A DNA stretch of 64,000 bases from Ectobacillus funiculus (lineage in GTDB: Bacteria > Bacillota > Bacilli > Bacillales > Bacillaceae_G): positions 61,535 through 125,534 of the forward strand of contig NZ_SCFM01000019.1 in the NCBI RefSeq assembly GCF_004138295.1. The letters run 5' to 3'. How positions within the stretch are numbered: position 1 is the first letter of the stretch; each line of letters starts with the position of its first letter. Made by a program: the position numbers and the translations under genes. Below, piece by piece: positions 26,826 to 36,114 of this stretch. Below the pieces are notes generated by a model. That model was given only the letters and a program-made list of their open reading frames with translations. It ran no database searches and was not told the origin of the DNA.

Positions 26826-27638
26826 ATGGATATGCACAAAATTGGAGAGACATTACAAAAGGTAAGAGAGGTAAATCCACTTGTGCACAACATTACAAAT
26901 GTTGTTGTGACTAACTTTACAGCAAATGGATTACTTGCGCTTGGTGCATCACCAGTCATGGCTTATGCGAAGGAAGAAGTTGCTGATATGGCAAAAATTG
27001 CAGGAGCGCTCGTACTTAATATTGGCACTTTAAATGAGACTGAAATTGAAGCGATGATTATTGCTGGAAAATCGGCAAATGAAAGTGGTGTTCCTGTTAT
27101 TTTAGACCCAGTGGGAGCTGGAGCAACAGCGTACCGTACACAAACAGCTCGTAAAATTGTGAGCGAGGTACAAATTGCTGCTTTACGGGGAAATGCGGCA
27201 GAGGTCGCAAACGTTGTTGGAGAGAACTGGACAATCAAAGGAGTAGACGCAGGAGCAGGAGCAGGAGATGTTATTGCCTTGGCGCAAAAGGCAGCTGAAC
27301 AGCTTCGTACGACTGTTGTGATTACAGGAAAAGAAGATGTTGTTACAGATGGAGCAAAAACCTATATCGTCCGCAATGGGCATCCGATTCTGACAAAGGT
27401 AACGGGAACAGGCTGCCTATTAACGTCTGTCATTGGCGCATTTGCAGCTGTAGAGAAGGATATTGCGGAAGCAGCAGTAGCAGCGCTTGTCAGCTATGAG
27501 GTAGCAGCGGAGATCGCGGCGAAAAAGACAGTAGAAGAGGGCCCAGGGAGCTTCCAAATTGAATTGCTAAATCAATTATCTAAAGTAAGCGCAGCTGATG
27601 CAGCACAATACGGTTCGGTTGAAAAAATCGCGGAGTAG
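26826..27638 (+). CDS. thiM: Hydroxyethylthiazole kinase
   Basis: 270 residues of the ribokinase fold. It phosphorylates 4-methyl-5-(2-hydroxyethyl)thiazole in thiamine salvage, in the cytosol. Features are [20 protein letters not shown] near the N-terminus, [17 protein letters not shown] and the anion-hole VTGTGCLLT near residue 195. AAAAGGGGCTG precedes ATG. It is the first gene of thiM-thiD-thiE under the TPP riboswitch. Confidence 0.96.
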   Translation: MDMHKIGETLQKVREVNPLVHNITNVVVTNFTANGLLALGASPVMAYAKEEVADMAKIAGALVLNIGTLNETEIEAMIIAGKSANESGVPVILDPVGAGATAYRTQTARKIVSEVQIAALRGNAAEVANVVGENWTIKGVDAGAGAGDVIALAQKAAEQLRTTVVITGKEDVVTDGAKTYIVRNGHPILTKVTGTGCLLTSVIGAFAAVEKDIAEAAVAALVSYEVAAEIAAKKTVEEGPGSFQIELLNQLSKVSAADAAQYGSVEKIAE

Positions 27639-27647
27639 GTGATGAAA

Positions 27648-28460
27648 ATGAAAACATATAAAGCACTAACAATTGCGGGCTCTGACAGCGGCGGCGGGGC
27701 TGGGATTCAAGCTGATTTAAAAACCTTTCAAGAGTTAAAGGTATTTGGGATGTCTGCTTTGACAGCTGTTACGGCACAAAATACACTTGGTGTGCAAGGT
27801 GTATATCCGCTAGCTGTGGACGCTGTTGGACAGCAAATTGAATCCATTGGTACAGATTTAGGAACAGATGCAGTGAAAACGGGAATGCTCTTTAGCAGTG
27901 AAATTATCCAAGCGGTAGCCGAGAAAATTCGAGCATTCGGCTGGAAGAATGTTGTCGTCGATCCTGTTATGATTGCCAAGGGCGGTGCACCGCTTCTTCA
28001 GCAGGAAGCGATTGCTGCACTAAAGGAATATTTACTGCCGCTTGCGACAGTAGTAACACCAAACATTCCAGAGGCGGAAGCATTAACAGGTCTGTCCATT
28101 CAAACGTTGGAGGACCGTAAGGAAGCCGCAAAATGTTTGCTTGAAACGGGTGTGCAATATGTAGTGATTAAAGGCGGTCATGATGATGTCGAGGATGAAG
28201 CCATCGATCTACTGTATGACGGCCAAGATTTCTTTTATTTTACAAGCAAGAAAATTGAAACAAAGAACACGCATGGAACGGGTTGCACATTTGCTGCGGC
28301 GATTGCCGCTGAGCTGGCAAAAGGCAACAGCATAAACACTGCGGTTCAAACAGCGAAGGATTTCATCCAAGCGGCGATTGAAAACCAGCTCGGAATCGGT
28401 AATGGTCACGGCCCAACGAATCACTGGGCATATCAACAGAAGCAGCATGTCCAACGATAA
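27648..28460 (+). CDS. thiD: Hydroxymethylpyrimidine/phosphomethylpyrimidine kinase
   Basis: 270 residues, ribokinase family. It phosphorylates HMP twice to HMP-PP for thiamine synthesis. Motifs are GSDSGGGAGIQADLKTF at the start, DPVMIAKGG, TPNIPEAEALTG and GTGCTFAAAIAA. ATG 27648 is chosen because AGGTG lies six bases before it; GTG 27639 and ATG 27642 are in frame but sit on the site. It follows the thiM stop almost directly. Confidence 0.93.
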   Translation: MKTYKALTIAGSDSGGGAGIQADLKTFQELKVFGMSALTAVTAQNTLGVQGVYPLAVDAVGQQIESIGTDLGTDAVKTGMLFSSEIIQAVAEKIRAFGWKNVVVDPVMIAKGGAPLLQQEAIAALKEYLLPLATVVTPNIPEAEALTGLSIQTLEDRKEAAKCLLETGVQYVVIKGGHDDVEDEAIDLLYDGQDFFYFTSKKIETKNTHGTGCTFAAAIAAELAKGNSINTAVQTAKDFIQAAIENQLGIGNGHGPTNHWAYQQKQHVQR

Positions 28461-28473
28461 GGGGTGAAGGTGA

Positions 28474-29133
28474 ATGTCGAGAATTCAAAGTGATGTAATG
28501 CGTGAAATGTTAAAGGTCTATTTTATTGCCGGGAGTGTAAACTGCAAGAAAGATTTGGTTTCTATTGTTGAAGAGGCAATTGATGGCGGGGTTACCTTGT
28601 TTCAGTATCGCGAAAAAGGCAATGGTGCTTTGACAGGAGATGCGAAGTATGAGATGGCAAAGCGCGTTCAGGAGCTGTGTAAAAGAAAAAATATCCCATT
28701 TATCGTAAATGACGATGTTGATCTAGCTTTAGAGCTTGATGCAGACGGTGTTCATATTGGACAAGATGATGAAGCTGCTGCGAGCGTTCGCGAGAAAATC
28801 GGAGATAAAATTCTTGGTATTTCCGTTCATACACTTGAGCAAGCACAAAAGGCTGCTGCTCAAGGTGCAGATTACTTTGGCGTTGGCCCTATCTTCTCTA
28901 CACAATCAAAGGAAGATGCAAGAGATGCACAAGGAACAGCCTTAATCGAGCTATTTAAGAATCATAAAATAGAAACTCCGATTGTTGCTATCGGTGGTAT
29001 TACAGCTGAGAATACTCCGCCTATTATCAAGGCTGGTGCAGATGGCGTTTCTGTTATTAGTGCAATTAGCCAGGCTGATTCCGTGTATGAAGCAGCAAAA
29101 AAGCTCAAGGAAGCAGTGTTTCAGACTGTTTAA
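28474..29133 (+). CDS. thiE: Thiamine-phosphate synthase
   Basis: 219-residue TIM barrel. It joins HMP-PP and thiazole phosphate to thiamine phosphate. Motifs include FQYREKG, IPFIVNDDVDLALELDADGV then HIGQDD, and DYFGVGPIFSTQSKEDA. The C-terminal VAIGGI and ADGVSVISAI phosphate-binding loops are present. AAGGGGTGAAGGTG precedes ATG. It is the last gene of the operon; with thiM and thiD it makes a salvage route, with no de novo thiC or thiG here. Confidence 0.95.
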   Translation: MSRIQSDVMREMLKVYFIAGSVNCKKDLVSIVEEAIDGGVTLFQYREKGNGALTGDAKYEMAKRVQELCKRKNIPFIVNDDVDLALELDADGVHIGQDDEAAASVREKIGDKILGISVHTLEQAQKAAAQGADYFGVGPIFSTQSKEDARDAQGTALIELFKNHKIETPIVAIGGITAENTPPIIKAGADGVSVISAISQADSVYEAAKKLKEAVFQTV

Positions 29134-29164
29134 CATAAAATCTATGTATTAACTCCTATACTGA

Positions 29165-29205
29165 AAAAAGGCAGGCTCATAATATCATGAGACCTGCCTT
29201 TTTTC
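29165..29205 (+). terminator. Terminator of the thi operon
   Basis: AAAAAAGGCAGGCTCAT...ATGAGACCTGCCTTTTTT stem with T6. Confidence 0.92.
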
Positions 29206-29337
29206 ATGATTTGGGAAATAAATCTCCAGCCAGAAGCGAATTCGACGTTGGAGGAAATTTTAGGGATACAGTATAAGGGCAACTACGCCTCTGTCTTCGC
29301 CCAAGGGCAGGGCTCGCCAGTCGGCGAGTTTTCTTTA
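29203..29337 (+). repeat. bcr1-like repeat copy
   Basis: Full copy starting at the T-tract of the thi terminator. Stem AAATCTCCAGCC/GTTGGAGGAAATTT again shows paired changes. It reads through in frame with the next gene but is not coding. Confidence 0.88.
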
Positions 29338-29409
29338 TTAAAAATTAGCTTTCTTTTCATAGAAGCTTCCTTTATTGCAAATAATGAAAGAAATGGAAGG
29401 GGGGATAGT

Positions 29410-31002
29410 ATGAAGCTGTTCAAGGGCTTTGGTCACCAAACAGAAGAAAATAAGCCTACTGAGGGAGAAAGAACAAATCATACGCCTATTCCCTTAGATG
29501 AAAACCTTGTGAGCAATATGAAGAAAATACGCGCTGCTTTTGCTAAAAGCAGCGATATTGTGATTCGAGAAGTTGTGGTAGGAAATAAGTATAAGAGACG
29601 GCTTGTTTTAATTTACACAGATGGTCTAGTGAATACACAAGTCATCGATGAGTCTATTTTAGAGCCATTAACAGTTCATATGGAAGAAAAGTTTGATGAT
29701 ATACAGACGCAAAGTGCGGAAAAGGTATTTCAATTTCTATATACATCTGTTGTTGCAAGTGGCGGTATAAAAAGTGTTAAGGATTTTTCAGAGCTATTTG
29801 TCGAGGTTTTATCAGGAAATACAGTTATTTTGACAGAGGATTATCATAAGGCGTTATCTATTTCCACACCAGGCTGGAAAGATCGAGGTGTAGGCGAGAC
29901 TGAAGTACAAAATGTTATTCGCGGTTCAAGAGAGGCATTTTCTGAGACAATTCGAACGAATACGGCGCTTGTAAGGAGAAGAATTAAGGATGAAAACCTT
30001 TGTTGTGAGCAGCAGATACTCGGGAGAAAAACAAAAACAACGATAGTTATCATGTACATACAGGGAGTTGTAGAAGAAGGCGTGATTCAAGAGGTAAAGG
30101 AGCGGCTGGGCCGTATTGATATAGATGGCATTTTAGAGAGCGGATATATTGAGGAAATGATTCAAGATGAATCTCTAACCCCATTTCCAACCGTTTATAA
30201 TACAGAGCGCCCAGATGTTGTAGCAGCTAATCTTTTAGAGGGAAGGGTGGCCATTCTTGTAGACGGTACACCGTTCGTTTTATTAGTACCGGCTATATTT
30301 GGACAGTTCTTTCAAGCACCAGAGGATTATTATCAGCGTCCGGACATTGCAACATTAATTCGTATAATTCGGTATGCCAGCTTTTTCATTGCACTGTTAG
30401 GTCCATCTCTTTATATCGCCGTTACTACCTTTCATCAAGAGATGCTGCCCACACAGCTGTTGATTAGTTTAGCAGCGCAGCGGGAAGGGGTGCCGTTTCC
30501 AGCCTTTGTTGAAGCCTGTGTTATGGAGGTTACATTTGAGATTTTGCGCGAAGCGGGAATTCGGATGCCTAGACCGATGGGACAAGCAACATCTATTGTT
30601 GGGGCATTGGTAATCGGACAATCTGCGGTAGAAGCCGGATTTATTTCTGCCGCGATGGTTATTGTAGTATCAGTTACCGCTATTTCCAACTTTGTCTTTC
30701 CAGCCTATGATATGGCTATTTCGGTTCGGATGCTTCGTTTTGTTATGATGATGTTTGCAGCCTCTTTTGGATTATTTGGCATTACGATGGCGTTGCTGGC
30801 ACTTGTTCTTCATTTATGCTCCCTTCGCTCCTTTGGTGTACCATACATGTCAGCCTTTGCGCCTTTTGATAGGGCGGGCCAGAAGGATATGATCATGCGA
30901 GCCCCACTCTGGTCGATTCGTAAGAGGCCGAGTATGCTGACAAAACGAAATAAAATAAGAAACACAACTCCGAAACCAGAAAAGCCGGGTCCAACAGATT
31001 AA
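29410..31002 (+). CDS. GerA-family spore germinant receptor, A subunit
   Basis: 530 residues. The N-terminal ~230 residues are a soluble domain (IRAAFAKSSDIVIREVVVGN), followed by the GerA membrane domain of 5-6 helices with conserved DGTPFVLLVPAIFGQFFQAP, EDYYQRP and ALLGPSLYIAVTTFHQEMLP. The A, B and C subunits form a receptor in the spore inner membrane that opens on sensing amino acids or sugars. ATG 29410 is chosen (GGAAGGGGGG eight bases ahead); an upstream in-frame start would translate the repeat. First gene of an A-C-D-B operon. Confidence 0.92.
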   Translation: MKLFKGFGHQTEENKPTEGERTNHTPIPLDENLVSNMKKIRAAFAKSSDIVIREVVVGNKYKRRLVLIYTDGLVNTQVIDESILEPLTVHMEEKFDDIQTQSAEKVFQFLYTSVVASGGIKSVKDFSELFVEVLSGNTVILTEDYHKALSISTPGWKDRGVGETEVQNVIRGSREAFSETIRTNTALVRRRIKDENLCCEQQILGRKTKTTIVIMYIQGVVEEGVIQEVKERLGRIDIDGILESGYIEEMIQDESLTPFPTVYNTERPDVVAANLLEGRVAILVDGTPFVLLVPAIFGQFFQAPEDYYQRPDIATLIRIIRYASFFIALLGPSLYIAVTTFHQEMLPTQLLISLAAQREGVPFPAFVEACVMEVTFEILREAGIRMPRPMGQATSIVGALVIGQSAVEAGFISAAMVIVVSVTAISNFVFPAYDMAISVRMLRFVMMMFAASFGLFGITMALLALVLHLCSLRSFGVPYMSAFAPFDRAGQKDMIMRAPLWSIRKRPSMLTKRNKIRNTTPKPEKPGPTD

Positions 31003-31021
31003 AGCAGGAGGGAGGCTAGCT

Positions 31022-32221
31022 GTGAAAAAAGTGTTAACGATGAGTCTGCTATTTATTATGATGATACCTTTAACAGGTTGCTGGAACAGGGTGGAACTCA
31101 ATGAGCTGGCCATCGCGGTTGGATTAGCCATTGATAAAGTAAAAGAAAATGAGTATATGGTTAGCGTACAGGTCGTTGATCCGTCGGAGGTTGCTCCAAA
31201 GCAGGGAAGTACCGGCCGTTCACCTGTCACGCTCTATCATGCAAAAGCAGATACAATATTTGAGGCCTTGCGCAAAATTACAACTGTTGCTCCGAGGAAA
31301 ATTTACTTAGCTCATTTGAGGATTTTAGTAATCGGAGAATCTGTTGCGAAGGAAGGGATTGCAAAATCATTGGAGATGCTGTCGCGTGATCATATGGTTC
31401 GTTCAGATTTTTATATTGTACTGGCGAGAAATGTAAAGGCAGAGCAAATTTTGAAGTTTTTAAGTCCAATTGAGAAGATTCCTTCACAAAAAATGTCTAA
31501 GTCGCTCGAGGTATCACAAAGTGTTTGGGCGCCCACCCGTACGGTGCAAATGGATCAGCTTATCGCAGACATGACAAGCGATGGGAAGTCGGGTGTTTTA
31601 ACAGGCGTTAAGTATACAGGCAATAAGAAGGTTGGGCAGTCTATGGCAAATGTAGAAAAGTCATGGCCAGAAGCGCAGTTGCAATACACAGGTATAGCAG
31701 TGTTAAAAAAGGATAAATTAGTCGGATGGTTAAATGAAGAGGAAAGCAAAGGATTGAATTATGTGCTAGGGGATGTCAAAAATACAGTTGGCAGTATTAA
31801 GTGTCCAAAGGGTGGATCCGCGGTTATTGAGATTTTTCATGCAAAGCCAAATGTAAAGGTTACCTTTCAGAATGGCAAGCCAGCTATCCATATTCATAAC
31901 TTCATGGAGGAAAATGTTGGTGAGGTAAGATGTGATATAGATTTATCTACAACGGAAGGCATTAAAGCATTGGAGAAATCCAGCGAGCAAACAAATGAAA
32001 CGATTATTAAGGATTCTGTTAAGCGTGCGAAACAGCTGCGGGCTGATATTTTTGGCTTTGGAGAAGCTATTCATCGTGCATCCCCAAAGGCATGGAAAAG
32101 CTTGAAGAAGGATTGGTATGAAAAAGGGCTTGTTGAGTTGCCTGTTACAGTGCATACGACAGTAAAAATTCGCAGAACAGGAACAACTGGAAAGTCCTTT
32201 GTAACGGAGCTAAAGGAGTAG
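31022..32221 (+). CDS. GerA-family germinant receptor, C subunit (lipoprotein)
   Basis: 399 residues. The signal peptide has lipobox LTGC (Cys20), followed by WNRVELNELAIAVGLAIDK, the hallmark start of Ger(x)C proteins. The mature part is the three-domain GerBC fold. It is a lipid-anchored exterior subunit of the receptor in the spore inner membrane. GGAGGGAGG precedes its GTG start (position 31022), 19 bp behind the A subunit. Confidence 0.92.
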   Translation: MKKVLTMSLLFIMMIPLTGCWNRVELNELAIAVGLAIDKVKENEYMVSVQVVDPSEVAPKQGSTGRSPVTLYHAKADTIFEALRKITTVAPRKIYLAHLRILVIGESVAKEGIAKSLEMLSRDHMVRSDFYIVLARNVKAEQILKFLSPIEKIPSQKMSKSLEVSQSVWAPTRTVQMDQLIADMTSDGKSGVLTGVKYTGNKKVGQSMANVEKSWPEAQLQYTGIAVLKKDKLVGWLNEEESKGLNYVLGDVKNTVGSIKCPKGGSAVIEIFHAKPNVKVTFQNGKPAIHIHNFMEENVGEVRCDIDLSTTEGIKALEKSSEQTNETIIKDSVKRAKQLRADIFGFGEAIHRASPKAWKSLKKDWYEKGLVELPVTVHTTVKIRRTGTTGKSFVTELKE

Positions 32222-32228
32222 ACGCATT

Positions 32229-32471
32229 ATGGTGCCAAGCATTTCAATTTTTCTGTTGGCTGTTTTCATCGCAATGTATGAGCTGCCTTCACTTTTGCAG
32301 CAGGAGTCGCGAAAAGACCTGGCAGTGTTTGTTATTTTTTTGGCTGCAGGTATGACTCTCAGTATTCTCCAAGTTCTGCGCATCCCTATTCCAAACCCGA
32401 TAGTTGTGGTTACATTTATATTTGAACCGTTAGCCCATGTCATAGATAGAGTGCTAGGGATAAGGAGGTGA
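32229..32471 (+). CDS. Small two-helix germination protein (GerA-operon D subunit)
   Basis: 80 residues with two membrane helices (about 1-16 and 30-48), then PIPNPIVVVTFIFEPLAHVI and DRVLGIRR. Some GerA-type operons carry such a small D gene whose product modulates germinant responsiveness. It sits 7 bp after the C subunit and 4 bp before the B subunit, placing it between C and B. Identity follows from position, size and topology. The 76-residue protein at 21507 has a similar shape. Confidence 0.72.
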   Translation: MVPSISIFLLAVFIAMYELPSLLQQESRKDLAVFVIFLAAGMTLSILQVLRIPIPNPIVVVTFIFEPLAHVIDRVLGIRR

Positions 32472-32475
32472 TAAG

Positions 32476-33585
32476 ATGGAAAAAGGAAGGATATCGCCAA
32501 TGCAGCTTGGCATTCTTGTTTTTATGTTTATTATTAGTAGTGCAACGCTTCTTATCCCGCCTCTGGTAACCTTTTATACGAAGCAGGATGCTTGGGTTGT
32601 ATCAATTATTACTATGCTTGTGGCGCTTCCAGTTGTCTGGCTGTATATTTCCTTAGGAATGCGGTATCCTAATTTAACACTTATTGAATATACGGAGAGA
32701 ATTTTAGGGAAATGGTTTGGAAAGGCAGTTTCAAGCTTGTTTATATTTTATTTCTTAATGATTACCGCGGCGCTTTTGCGTCAGTTAGGGGATATGCTTG
32801 TTACGTTAGTATTAACTGATACACCCATTCAATGGGTTGAGCTTCTATTTTTTTCGCTTGTAGTGGCGGCTATCCGACTTGGCATTGAGGTGTCCTCGAG
32901 AGCGGCGGGGATCTTTTTCCCTTGGGTGCTCGCTTTTCTGTTTTTCTTGTTCGTGGCATTATTGCCGCATATTGAATGGAAAAACTTACAGCCCATCTTC
33001 GAGAGCCCGCTGAATATGATGGCAAAGGGTGTCTTCATTCACATGGGAATTCCATTTTTTGACCTTGTCATATTTCTGATGATTTTTCCTTATGTTTCAG
33101 ATTTACGTAAGGCAAAGAAAGTTTATTTTGTAGCAATGATAGCAGGAAGTATAATTATTATAGTGGTTACACTAATGTCCACCCTTGTTCTTGGGGCAAA
33201 TCTTACAGGGCGGTCCATTTATTCTGTATTTGAGCTCGCACGATCAGTGAATGTCGGAAACTTTATCCAAAGGATTGAGGTATTAGTAGGTGGCATTTGG
33301 TTTATTACAATGTTTTTTAAGATAACGGTTTGCTTCTATGCTTCTGTGCTCGCAATTGCACAGCTTTTTAAATTGAAGCATTATAAGCCTTTAACTTTTC
33401 CGCTTGGCATGCTTGTTATTTCTTTATCAATAGTTATGTTTTCAAATACAGTAGATTTCAGGGAGATTGCAAGGGGGCTATGGACGACCAGTATTATGCC
33501 ATATGGTCTATTTTTTCCAATTATCCTGCTAGTTGTTGATAGCATCAAACAAAAGAGAGCCATAAAAAAGGGAAATCCTGAATAA
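32476..33585 (+). CDS. GerA-family germinant receptor, B subunit (APC-type permease)
   Basis: 369 residues with ten helices, spore germination permease of the APC superfamily: RISPMQLGILVFMFIISSAT and TFYTKQDAW at the start. Crystal and mutational work on GerBB/GerAB-type proteins places ligand binding here. It ends the A-C-D-B operon. AAGGAGG precedes ATG. An unlinked homologue of the same family lies at 41388. Confidence 0.92.
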   Translation: MEKGRISPMQLGILVFMFIISSATLLIPPLVTFYTKQDAWVVSIITMLVALPVVWLYISLGMRYPNLTLIEYTERILGKWFGKAVSSLFIFYFLMITAALLRQLGDMLVTLVLTDTPIQWVELLFFSLVVAAIRLGIEVSSRAAGIFFPWVLAFLFFLFVALLPHIEWKNLQPIFESPLNMMAKGVFIHMGIPFFDLVIFLMIFPYVSDLRKAKKVYFVAMIAGSIIIIVVTLMSTLVLGANLTGRSIYSVFELARSVNVGNFIQRIEVLVGGIWFITMFFKITVCFYASVLAIAQLFKLKHYKPLTFPLGMLVISLSIVMFSNTVDFREIARGLWTTSIMPYGLFFPIILLVVDSIKQKRAIKKGNPE

Positions 33586-33650
33586 TTTGGCTACTTACCC
33601 AGCCTTCTTATTTTACAAGAACGTGCATATAGGACCTATTGTAATTGGAT

Positions 33651-33690
33651 AAAAAAGAGGCTATCACAGTAGATAGCCACTCCCATTTTA
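33651..33690 (-). terminator. Terminator of topB (convergent with the ger operon)
   Basis: GGCTATC...GATAGCC stem. On the minus strand it is followed by CTCTTTTTT, serving topB; on the plus strand only a weak T-run follows. Confidence 0.82.
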
Positions 33691-33695
33691 GTAAT

Positions 33696-35885
33696 TTAAT
33701 CAAATTTCATCCCTTTTAATAAGTCTGCAAAGGGATTATTAATTGGTTCAGCTTCTTTTTCTTGCTGTTTTAAATACTTTTGTACTGAACGCTTATCCAC
33801 TTTACCGCCAGATTCTTTTTTACGTCGTTCTTCAAAAGCAGATAGCTTCTCGCGATACCCACATTTACATGCGAAAATTTGACCTTTACCTTCACCACGA
33901 AGTTCCATTTTCTTTTTGCATTGAGGGCAGCGTGCATTGGTTAAACGTGCGACATTCTTTTTATGACCGCATTCACGATCTTGGCAGACAAGCATTTTGC
34001 CTTTCTTGCCGTTTACTTCAAGCATTGGTTTTCCGCAGTCAGGGCATGATTTTGTGGAAATATTATCGTGCTTGTATTTTTTATCACTTGCTTTAATTTC
34101 AGCAACGATTTCCTTTGTATATTCCTTCATTTCATTTATGAACACATCTTTTTTTAGCTTCCCTTTAGCAATCAGCTCAAGTTTTTGTTCCCACTCAGCT
34201 GTTGTCGCCGGCGATTTTAATTTTCCTGGTACTAAATCTAGTAGCTGGCGCCCTTTGGAAGTAATATAGATGTCTTTTCCGCCACGTTTTTCGATTAGGA
34301 ATGAGTTGAATAGCTTATCAATAATATCAGCACGAGTTGCAACTGTACCAAGTCCACCAGTTGATTTTAATGTATCTACAAGCTTCTTATCATTTGTTTC
34401 CATGTACTTTGCAGGATTTTCCATGGCTGACAGCAAAGAGGCCTCTGTAAAGCGTGCAGGGGGCTTGGTTTGACCTGATGTTTGAACAATTAGCTTTGTT
34501 ATTAATACATCATCTTTTTCAAGACGAGGTAATATCTGCTCCTTTACATCATCAGTTGACTCTTCATCATCGAAACGATTTTCATACACTTCTTTCCAGC
34601 CGGCGTTATTTACCAATTTCCCTTTAGCAATGAATTTTTCATTACCGATTTTTGTTTGTATTGTTAATTGCTCGTACTCAAAAGCAGGGAATAATACAGC
34701 TAAGAAACGTTTTACAACAAGGTCATATATTTTACGCTCTTTATCTGTAAATGCTGAGAGGTTCACATAACCTTCAGTTGGAATAATGGCATGGTGATCA
34801 CTGACTTTTCTATCATCTACAAAGGCACTTGTTGCTTTAATTGGCTTTTTTAATACCTTTTGGGCAAGTGAACGATATTCACCTACACCACATGCCTTTA
34901 AACGCTCTGGAAGCGTACTAACAATGTCTGAAGATAAATAACGTGAGTCTGTACGAGGGTATGTTAATACCTTATGCTGCTCATACAGTTTTTGCATGAT
35001 ATTGAGTGTTTCCTTAGCTGAATAACCAAAGATTTTATTGGCATCACGCTGTAGTTCTGTTAAATCATATAGAGCAGGCGAGAATGCTTTCTTTGCCTTA
35101 CGATCAATCGCAACCACAGTGGCATCCTTACGTCCAAGTGATTTAACGATTGCATCCATTTTTTCTTTATCAAAGCTACGGCTATTACCATTCGCATCCT
35201 GCCATGTTAATTTAAGTCCATCTGTTTGGGCTTCAATACCATAATACGTTTGCGGTTTGAAATTCTTAATTTCATCTTCACGTGCTGCAACCATTGCAAC
35301 TGTTGGTGTTTGCACACGCCCGCAGTTTAATTGCGCATTAAATTTTGTTGTTAAGGCACGAGTTGCATTTAAACCGATATACCAGTCTGCCTCTGAACGT
35401 GCTACTGCTGAAGCGTACAAGCTTTCATAAGCTTTACCAGGCTTCAAGCTATTGAACCCATCTTTAATAGCTTTATCTGTTACAGATGAAATCCACAGAC
35501 GTTTGATAGGCTTATGAACCTTTGCCTTATCAATTATCCAACGTGCAACTAATTCTCCTTCCCTCCCTGCATCAGTGGCCACGATTATTTCATTCACATC
35601 AGTGCGGCTTAACTGTGCTTTTACAGCATTAAACTGTTTTCCTGTTTGTTTTATGACAACTAATTTCATGCGTTCCGGGAGCATAGGAAGGTCTTCTAGA
35701 TTCCATGTTCTATATTTCATATCATATACGTCGGGATCTGCTAAAGTCACTAAATGTCCTAACGCCCAGGTAACGATATATTTGTCGCCTTCCAAAAATC
35801 CATTTCCCTTCTTCGTACACTTCAATACATTTGCTATATCGCGTGCAACGGAAGGTTTTTCAGCAATTACTAAACTTTTTGCCAT
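33696..35885 (-). CDS. topB: DNA topoisomerase III
   Basis: 729 residues, type IA topoisomerase that decatenates DNA using a 5'-phosphotyrosine. TOPRIM domain at 1-150 (KSLVIAEKPSVARDIANVLK, ATDAGREGELVARWI). The active-site Tyr lies in LTYPRTDSRYL near residue 310. The C-terminus carries two cysteine modules (CPDCGKP...CQDRECGH, CPQCKKK...CKCGY). AAGGAGTTCGGAAAC precedes ATG. Length is the usual Bacillus TopB size. Monocistronic. Confidence 0.96.
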   Translation of the reverse strand: MAKSLVIAEKPSVARDIANVLKCTKKGNGFLEGDKYIVTWALGHLVTLADPDVYDMKYRTWNLEDLPMLPERMKLVVIKQTGKQFNAVKAQLSRTDVNEIIVATDAGREGELVARWIIDKAKVHKPIKRLWISSVTDKAIKDGFNSLKPGKAYESLYASAVARSEADWYIGLNATRALTTKFNAQLNCGRVQTPTVAMVAAREDEIKNFKPQTYYGIEAQTDGLKLTWQDANGNSRSFDKEKMDAIVKSLGRKDATVVAIDRKAKKAFSPALYDLTELQRDANKIFGYSAKETLNIMQKLYEQHKVLTYPRTDSRYLSSDIVSTLPERLKACGVGEYRSLAQKVLKKPIKATSAFVDDRKVSDHHAIIPTEGYVNLSAFTDKERKIYDLVVKRFLAVLFPAFEYEQLTIQTKIGNEKFIAKGKLVNNAGWKEVYENRFDDEESTDDVKEQILPRLEKDDVLITKLIVQTSGQTKPPARFTEASLLSAMENPAKYMETNDKKLVDTLKSTGGLGTVATRADIIDKLFNSFLIEKRGGKDIYITSKGRQLLDLVPGKLKSPATTAEWEQKLELIAKGKLKKDVFINEMKEYTKEIVAEIKASDKKYKHDNISTKSCPDCGKPMLEVNGKKGKMLVCQDRECGHKKNVARLTNARCPQCKKKMELRGEGKGQIFACKCGYREKLSAFEERRKKESGGKVDKRSVQKYLKQQEKEAEPINNPFADLLKGMKFD

Positions 35886-35958
35886 GTTTCCGAACTCCTT
35901 TACTAACTATGTACTGTTTAATATACCATAGTTTTAGGGTGAAAAATGTATGGACACC

Positions 35959-35992
35959 TTTATCATTCTCCGACAGAAGACCCCCACCTCAA
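35959..35992 (+). mobile_element. Orphan ISC/IS605-type end fragment
   Basis: TTTATCATTCTCCGACAGAA followed by GACCCCCACCTCAA differs at one of 34 bases from the copy at 54043-54076. Only this arm is present; the partner arm with AGGTGGGGG is missing. Confidence 0.7.
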
Positions 35993-36034
35993 AGTTTGAT
36001 CAAAGGTCCTATAGTGATAGGAAGGCTTTAAATA

Positions 36035-36069
36035 CAGCGTTAGCTTATGCGCTGGCGAAGCTAACGCTG
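36035..36069. other. Perfect 12-bp hairpin
   Basis: CAGCGTTAGCTT and AAGCTAACGCTG around an 11-base loop, 40 bp from the mobile-element end and 45 bp from the TRIC gene stop. No T-run follows on either strand, so it is not an ordinary terminator. Confidence 0.6.
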
Positions 36070-36114
36070 AAAGGCAAGAGGCTTCCAAAGGCTAAAGCAA
36101 AAGAAAGGAATGCA

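Noticed and set aside
29206..29409. Long in-frame extension of the GerA A-subunit gene upstream to 29206
   Set aside because: It would translate a repeat copy and lacks a ribosome site. ATG 29410 has a strong GGAAGGGGGG site and the family-like start.
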